Shown: one piece after another, positions 60,401 to 64,000 of the stretch
Layout: each line of letters opens with the position of its first letter
Position numbering within the stretch: the stretch's first letter is position 1
Source of the DNA: Antedon mediterranea
Lineage: Eukaryota > Echinodermata > Crinoidea > Comatulida > Antedonidae
Direction of reading: 5' to 3'
Assembly: GCF_964355755.1 (NCBI RefSeq)
Contig: NC_092680.1
Span: 6,919,001 to 6,983,000 of the forward strand
Length of the DNA stretch: 64,000 nt
Notes under the pieces: generated by a model
Seen by the model: only the letters and a program-made list of their open reading frames with translations
Database searches by the model: none
What the model was told of the DNA's origin: nothing
Translations under genes and position numbers: made by a program

Positions 60401-63400
60401 TACAGACCTAAAAATTAACTGGAAACTTACATTGCCTGGACGGTTGGGTGGAACAGAATCTATTGGGACTTGTTGCCATGGTGCTGTGGTTTGCTTGAAC
60501 AAACCAGTTTTAAAGTTTTCTTGAATTTCATCAAGAGAAAACCTACAGACAGCAGATCCTGGTATTTCATGTCTGTTGAAAAAAATGGTAATTAATGTAA
60601 CGTAATAAAAATGAAATGTAATATAAATGTAATTTAATGTAATAAATGTTTAACATAATGTAATAAAAATGTAATTTAATGTAACATAATGTAATAAAAC
60701 TGCAATCTAATATAAATGTAACATAATGTAATAAAAATGCAATGTAATAAATATGTAATAATGTAATAAAATCTACAGTAATATATCGTAATAACAATGC
60801 AATGATATAATAAAAATGTAATGTAATAAAAATAAAATGAATTATGTAAAATGGAGATGTTTCAATTCTTTTACTCAGACATAATTCATTTTATTTATTT
60901 CGATACCAAGCACAGACAAAAAACACATGCATGGTACCATAGATAGCCCTCTAAATCCCCCAAAAGGGGACTTATATCCTGAGGGGTCCCGAAGCATCCT
61001 AATACTACTGCATAATATTTGCAAATTTTGGTTTTTCCATGTGGTGCAACAGTGAACATATGGAAAACATAGGCACAAAGGAAGCTATAGATTTACTTCC
61101 TTGGGTTATTAGTCAGTTATTTCTTTCGATATAAAAGTCCTCTTTGTAAGCACTTTACAAACTCTCTGAACTTTAAGGTATCTTGTTTAATAATAAAACA
61201 TTATTAATATGGTCTGTATTTCAACAACTACTTCAGCTTATGGGCACTGAGGGATAACTTTCAGTTTTACGTCATCTATTTATTAATTCATTGATATAAT
61301 GTAAAATACTCACTCTCCTGTTGTAAAGATGCCATAATAAAATACTTTATTCTCTTCAACAACCCGCACAATATCCTCTGAAATAAAACAAATTATACTA
61401 TTAATTGAAATTAGTTATTAAAAAAACCATTCATTTTGGTATTGATTGATCTTATCACAAACAACTACACTCCTAATTCGTACATATTTAATGCTTGGCA
61501 CATTGTAAAGTTCTTGTTGGCATCCAGTCATATTTTTGCTTTTTTACATATAGGTTCGTGGAATATTTCAGACGGATTTCCATCATGTCTCCAATTATTT
61601 TTAAAAACTTGTTATGAGTTATATAATATAATACAGGTATTGTACAAACGCCAAGTACTTAAATATCCGGTACATGACCTTACCTTAGCTACACCAAGAA
61701 CAAAATTAATCCTACAAAATCTATAATTTCCTTTCAGATAAAATCTATCATTCATAAATATTACAGGGGTAAAACGATAATGTTTAACAATACAATCTGT
61801 TAATATCAAGTTTATTGTGAAAACCAATTTTAACTTCATCAATCTGATTCATACAAACCATCCTGGTTTCCAGAGACCCCATTTCATTTTGTAAATACTG
61901 AATTATGAATAAACATATTCATATTTTCTTATAATTTATTTTTAAACTTACGCAGGTAGTTGAAGTAGAATGGAAAATCTCCATGAAACGAACAGTCTAG
62001 TCTAGCTTTCAGAAAAGTGGTCCATGTTACGTCATGTCCGTTATCGTTTGTACAAACACGGGCAACTCGAGAATAGTACATCTGCAATGATAAAAATAGA
62101 TATCATTTGTAAAATGTTATTAACCATGCTAAATAGAGAATACTAATAGTAAGTGTCTCTGCAATATGATGACCATATACGGTTATGGTTTGATTATCAA
62201 ACAGTTCATTTCAACAGATTATCCCTCTTGAAGTAGTGTACACTACTTCAACCTATTCAATACAGAATAAACGGCTATAATAGCCTACTTCAGGAGCAGC
62301 TCATCTAAAACTTGTCCCAATCTCCTATTTCATTTAATGGATAAAAACGAATAAAATTCACATAATGGATGAACAATAATGTGCAGAAGAGAGAGCGAAA
62401 CCAAGATTCTGACAGACACACGACTTAAATAATTGGATGACTTTTGCAATTTCTGTTCCGCTTCTTTTTAAGCTGGTAAACAGGACACAAGTGTTATGAA
62501 ACCGCATTTATGATATTGAGAAAAAAAAGTGGGAAAATGCAAGTCAACATAGAGAAAGTACATACACAATGGACGTCTTACTAGATAGGCTACATAATCC
62601 TATATGTAGTTAATCTATAAAGTAGCATAAAGATGTTCCCCACCCCCAAGAAATGGACTGTTCCATTTACAAAAACAACAAATATAATGCTAACTGGGAA
62701 TTAAATTTAGTTGATCTTATTACGTGGATTAAATTATAGAAATTAATGCAATATCAAGCAAGATGGTTCAATACTGTATGTAACTAAAAAAACACAAATA
62801 CTATCGCTAATAATTCAATATTGAGTTTAGACAGTGATACCAATAACTGCATTAGATATGATCACTAGAGATAATTATAGCCTTGAAAATTTACCAAAAA
62901 GACCAAATGCTAACTTCTACGCATTATTGCCGACTTCCTATGACTCAAATGTAACATATTTTATGCAAAATCTGTAAATTCTACAAATTTTAACAAAACT
63001 CAATAACAATTGTTGTCCATGGCCAATCATTCATCAAATCTTCCAAGTCTGTCGTGGTCAAATCTATTTCAAATTTATGTAAAACTTCACAAATATAACA
63101 ATATACAATTGGATCTGTTCAAATCCATATGTAGGCGATTGAAAGCAGGTAGCTTACCTCCATGCCGCCTCCACCTTCATAAATTCTACCCATTTCAAAA
63201 TCATACAACAATACTACTGTATAAACTTTTTTATCATTTTTATTTTCAACAATGCAACTTTGACCATGGTATTGATTATTATCATAAAATAATATAATTA
63301 CAGTACCATAATAATTTATACAAATACTGGAAAATAATTTATCTGCGATAGTTTTATTTGTTATAAATGCTAGAATGATTAAAAACCTTTCTAAAAGGGA

Positions 63401-63684
63401 AGACATTGATCATATGTTGTTGGCATTTAGAACAATATTTTATTCATTTGTTCTCAGCCAAACTGCCAGAGATGGATTAACAAAACTGTCTCGTAAAGGT
63501 CAATGAGAAATCTGTAGCAAATGCATACGTCGGTATACATATGAATGGACTACAAAAGCATATTACTTATGTGATTCTACGAAGATGAGACCTACCTTTC
63601 CTGTATATTGTGTTTCTATCGATATTTCTCGGAAAAAGAAAAATACTTCGTTTCCTTCTTGATATGATTTGATAAATTCTGGGA
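45022..63684 (-). CDS. Transmembrane semaphorin, class 6/1 type (5' end beyond window)
   Basis: Semaphorins are secreted or membrane guidance cues that bind plexins through a beta-propeller Sema domain. In minus-strand order the exons are 63684-63596, 62081-61952, 61377-61314, 60572-60431, 60225-60036, 59705-59486, 58614-58546, 58074-58052, 57547-57536, 56666-56619, 55700-55626, 54982-54818, 49076-48930 and 45479-45022. All phases agree. Visible parts are the second half of the Sema domain ([51 protein letters not shown]), a PSI domain ([11 protein letters not shown]...NKC), a Thr-rich stalk, a TM segment ([20 protein letters not shown]) and a tail of about 150 residues. The absence of Ig or thrombospondin repeats points to class 6 (or invertebrate class 1). 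The N-terminal half of the Sema domain and the signal peptide lie past base 64000. Confidence 0.9.
47624..47670 (-). CDS. Candidate cassette exon of the semaphorin tail
   Basis: A strong acceptor (CTCTTTTTTGCACGCACAG) and donor (CAG|GTGAGT) bound 47 nt. Read from phase 1 it gives [16 protein letters not shown], but its length shifts the frame, so the terminal exon would then read V-stop. If used, it would truncate the cytoplasmic tail. It may be a decoy. Confidence 0.3.
48930..49076 (-). CDS. Semaphorin transmembrane exon
   Basis: It encodes [20 protein letters not shown], then the hydrophobic span [25 protein letters not shown] and stop-transfer RKNK. The donor AAGG|GTAAAT leaves phase 1. 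A second phase 1 donor downstream, CAAA|GTAGGC at 48891/48890, would add [13 protein letters not shown] to the tail. Either joins the last exon in frame. Confidence 0.9.
49958..50040. mobile_element. MITE, family A copy (short)
   Basis: AAAGCTCTGTCTATACTATC at the left and GGTAGACAGAGCTTTA at the right are family termini, with TTTGACAAAAAAAGTGTGAT internally. Most of the right arm is deleted. It lies in a semaphorin intron. Confidence 0.7.
50978..51110. repeat. Minisatellite, about 30-bp unit, four copies
   Basis: Tandem copies of ACATGTTTAACTTTAACGTG followed by TCACTTTTA are nearly identical. Related ACATGTT motifs continue on both sides from about 50950 to 51190. Confidence 0.9.
51639..51933. 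mobile_element. MITE, family B copy
   Basis: The termini TTAAAGATGTATTGTCCC and GGGGGACAATACATCTTTAA are inverted. It is highly similar to 16998-17336, minus a central segment. It lies in a semaphorin intron. Confidence 0.75.
53215..53705. repeat. Diverged tandem repeat, unit roughly 65-105 bp
   Basis: Motifs like AGAGCAGAATGAACAT and AGAGTAGAATGAACATAATA recur near 53318, 53400, 53466, 53568 and 53660, with AATTTGCA/TACAATTTGC in between. A 141-codon minus-strand frame across it is an artefact of this composition. Confidence 0.45.
54818..54982 (-). CDS. Semaphorin stalk exon 3
   Basis: This is a 165-nt phase 1-1 exon starting [20 protein letters not shown] and ending in PTEKPLKLE, with acceptor TTTTAATCACAG and donor GAAG|GTAGGA. 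It is polar, without cysteines. Confidence 0.8.
55626..55700 (-). CDS. Semaphorin stalk exon 2 (Thr-rich)
   Basis: This is a 75-nt phase 1-1 exon, [20 protein letters not shown] then TTSLP. The composition is mucin-like, as expected of an O-glycosylated membrane stalk. The acceptor is TATTGTAG and the donor CAG|GTATAT. Confidence 0.7.
56619..56666 (-). CDS. Semaphorin stalk exon 1
   Basis: This is a 48-nt phase 1-1 exon, [16 protein letters not shown], with acceptor ACAACTACAG and donor GATG|GTTAGT. It contains an N-glycosylation-type NCT site. Confidence 0.6.
57536..57547 (-). CDS. Semaphorin candidate 12-nt microexon
   Basis: Acceptor GATTTGTCTATAG and donor CAG|GTGAGT bound 12 nt that add D-P-I-T in phase 1 to phase 1. 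It could be skipped without frame change, and its use is an inference. Confidence 0.45.
58052..58074 (-). CDS. Semaphorin small exon after PSI
   Basis: This is a 23-nt exon: one base completes Asp, then GVELDCT and one base. The acceptor is GAGATTACAG and the donor CAG|GTATGG. Support comes from splice sites, phase and a Cys that could complete the PSI fold. Confidence 0.55.
58546..58614 (-). CDS. Semaphorin PSI-domain exon
   Basis: The split Cys codon is completed, then [20 protein letters not shown] and TN are encoded, plus two bases. The DPYCEW motif (family DPYCGW) identifies the PSI domain. The donor is GA|GTAAGT. Confidence 0.93.
59486..59705 (-). CDS. Semaphorin Sema-domain end and PSI start exon
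   Basis: [20 protein letters not shown] opens the last propeller blade. [20 protein letters not shown] and [14 protein letters not shown] follow, with the first PSI cysteine in QHCQYL. It ends two bases into a Cys codon. Confidence 0.95.
59745..59835. repeat. Minisatellite, about 22-26 bp unit, three copies
   Basis: AGTGTACGCAAGGGAGTGTG, AGTGTACACAAGGGAGTGAA and AGTGTACGTAAGGGTGTGTG follow each other directly. It lies in the intron between the Sema-domain exons e and f. Confidence 0.8.
60036..60225 (-). CDS. Semaphorin Sema-domain exon e
   Basis: This starts [20 protein letters not shown] and continues [16 protein letters not shown] through [17 protein letters not shown] plus one base. NFIKTHPL and the VxFxGT strand are conserved in class 6/1 semaphorins. 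Confidence 0.95.
60431..60572 (-). CDS. Semaphorin Sema-domain exon d
   Basis: This encodes [40 protein letters not shown] and [18 protein letters not shown] and the VP.PRPG-like segment before the next Cys are Sema signatures. Confidence 0.95.
60585..60840. repeat. AATGTAATAAAAATGTAAT simple tandem array
   Basis: Irregular units built from TAATGTAATAAAAATG run for about 250 bp directly upstream (on the minus strand) of exon d. They explain the low-complexity frames there. Confidence 0.8.
61314..61377 (-). CDS. Semaphorin Sema-domain exon c
   Basis: A Gln codon is completed across the junction, followed by [20 protein letters not shown] and two bases. It corresponds to the blade strand ending in the YGVFTT motif of semaphorins. 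The acceptor is TTTATTTCAG and the donor GA|GTGAGT. Confidence 0.9.
61952..62081 (-). CDS. Semaphorin Sema-domain exon b
   Basis: This encodes [40 protein letters not shown] and NYL, then one base. SRVARVC.ND.G and the FLKARLxC motif are diagnostic of the Sema domain. The Met at the start is internal, not an initiator. Confidence 0.96.
63596..63684 (-). CDS. Semaphorin Sema-domain exon a
   Basis: After TTTATTTACAG, two bases complete a codon, then [20 protein letters not shown] and SIETQYTGK are encoded, ending in phase 0 at AAG|GTAGGT. The FFFRE motif is a Sema hallmark (family consensus VYFFFRE). Confidence 0.93.
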
Positions 63685-63901
63685 CTGTAAATAAAATTAT
63701 ACAACTTAGAAAAAAATAATATCCTAGTGCAGTTACTGAATTTTGTTTACTGTAGAAATTTATAAGGCAGTTACTACAATAAACAAGTGTTTAAAATTCT
63801 TGATGATGATCAAATAAAGATTGAAACGTCAAACAATGTCTTTCCTCTCGTTAGCAATGATTACCCAAAACAAGCTTGCTAAAAATAAGTTTAAAGCTCT
63901 T

Positions 63902-64000
63902 AAGCTATGTCTACACTTTTAAACTAGTATGATGTGCCCAAATGTGGTAGTGATATGGTTAAACATCATGTCCATATATGGGCACATCACATTTTTTTCT
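63902..64000. mobile_element. MITE, family A, cut by window end
   Basis: The left end AAGCTATGTCTACACTTTTA and the internal signature GATGTGCCCA...GTGGTAGTGATATGGTT...CCATATATGGGCACATCACA match the family. The right terminus lies beyond the window. Confidence 0.75.

Noticed and set aside
62228-62251. Perfect 24-bp palindrome (half-site TTGAAGTAGTGT) in a semaphorin intron
   Set aside because: It lacks CA..TG ends and has no flanking direct repeat, so it does not belong to the 7-bp target family.

Overview
The window is eukaryotic, very AT-rich and intron-rich, with multi-kilobase introns, GT-AG splice junctions and a dense load of small non-autonomous DNA transposons, minisatellites and tRNA-derived fragments. 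Together with three recognisable metazoan genes, this suggests an invertebrate animal. The repeat style and gene order make a marine deuterostome such as an echinoderm my best guess, but the sequence does not prove the clade.

Layout. 1-9.0 kb: AT-rich, no recognisable gene, a few small repeats. 9.3-28.2 kb (+): a TNFAIP8/TIPE-family gene, with a short N-terminal exon at 9302-9356 and the conserved body in one exon at 27622-28205. The 18 kb intron is full of MITEs and a LINE 3' fragment. 32.65-37.54 kb (+): a complete seven-exon COMMD10 gene of 197 codons whose introns carry two large foldback elements and two tRNA-like sequences. 38.2-42.5 kb: two unrelated tandem arrays in direct contact, about 53 copies of a 39-bp unit followed by about 11 copies of a 195-bp unit built from two palindromes. 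45.0-63.7 kb (-): the 3' two-thirds of a transmembrane semaphorin of class 6/1 type (Sema domain, PSI, Thr-rich stalk, TM segment, cytoplasmic tail). Its first exons lie beyond base 64000.

The three genes do not form a pathway. TNFAIP8-like proteins bind phosphoinositides, COMMD10 is part of the Commander endosomal recycling complex, and semaphorin 6 is a guidance ligand/receptor. As I recall, their human counterparts all map to 5q23, with COMMD10 and SEMA6A as convergent neighbours, so the block looks like conserved ancestral gene order.

The most unusual signal is a set of four dispersed 24-27 bp near-perfect palindromes (424-450, 4831-4854, 30800-30826, 33128-33153). Each begins CA(T/G)GGA, ends TCC(A/C)TG and is flanked flush by a perfect 7-bp direct repeat. 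They look like insertions of an ultra-short mobile unit. At one site the palindrome shares its 7-bp target with an adjacent 407-bp inverted-repeat element, so the target ATTATAC occurs three times.
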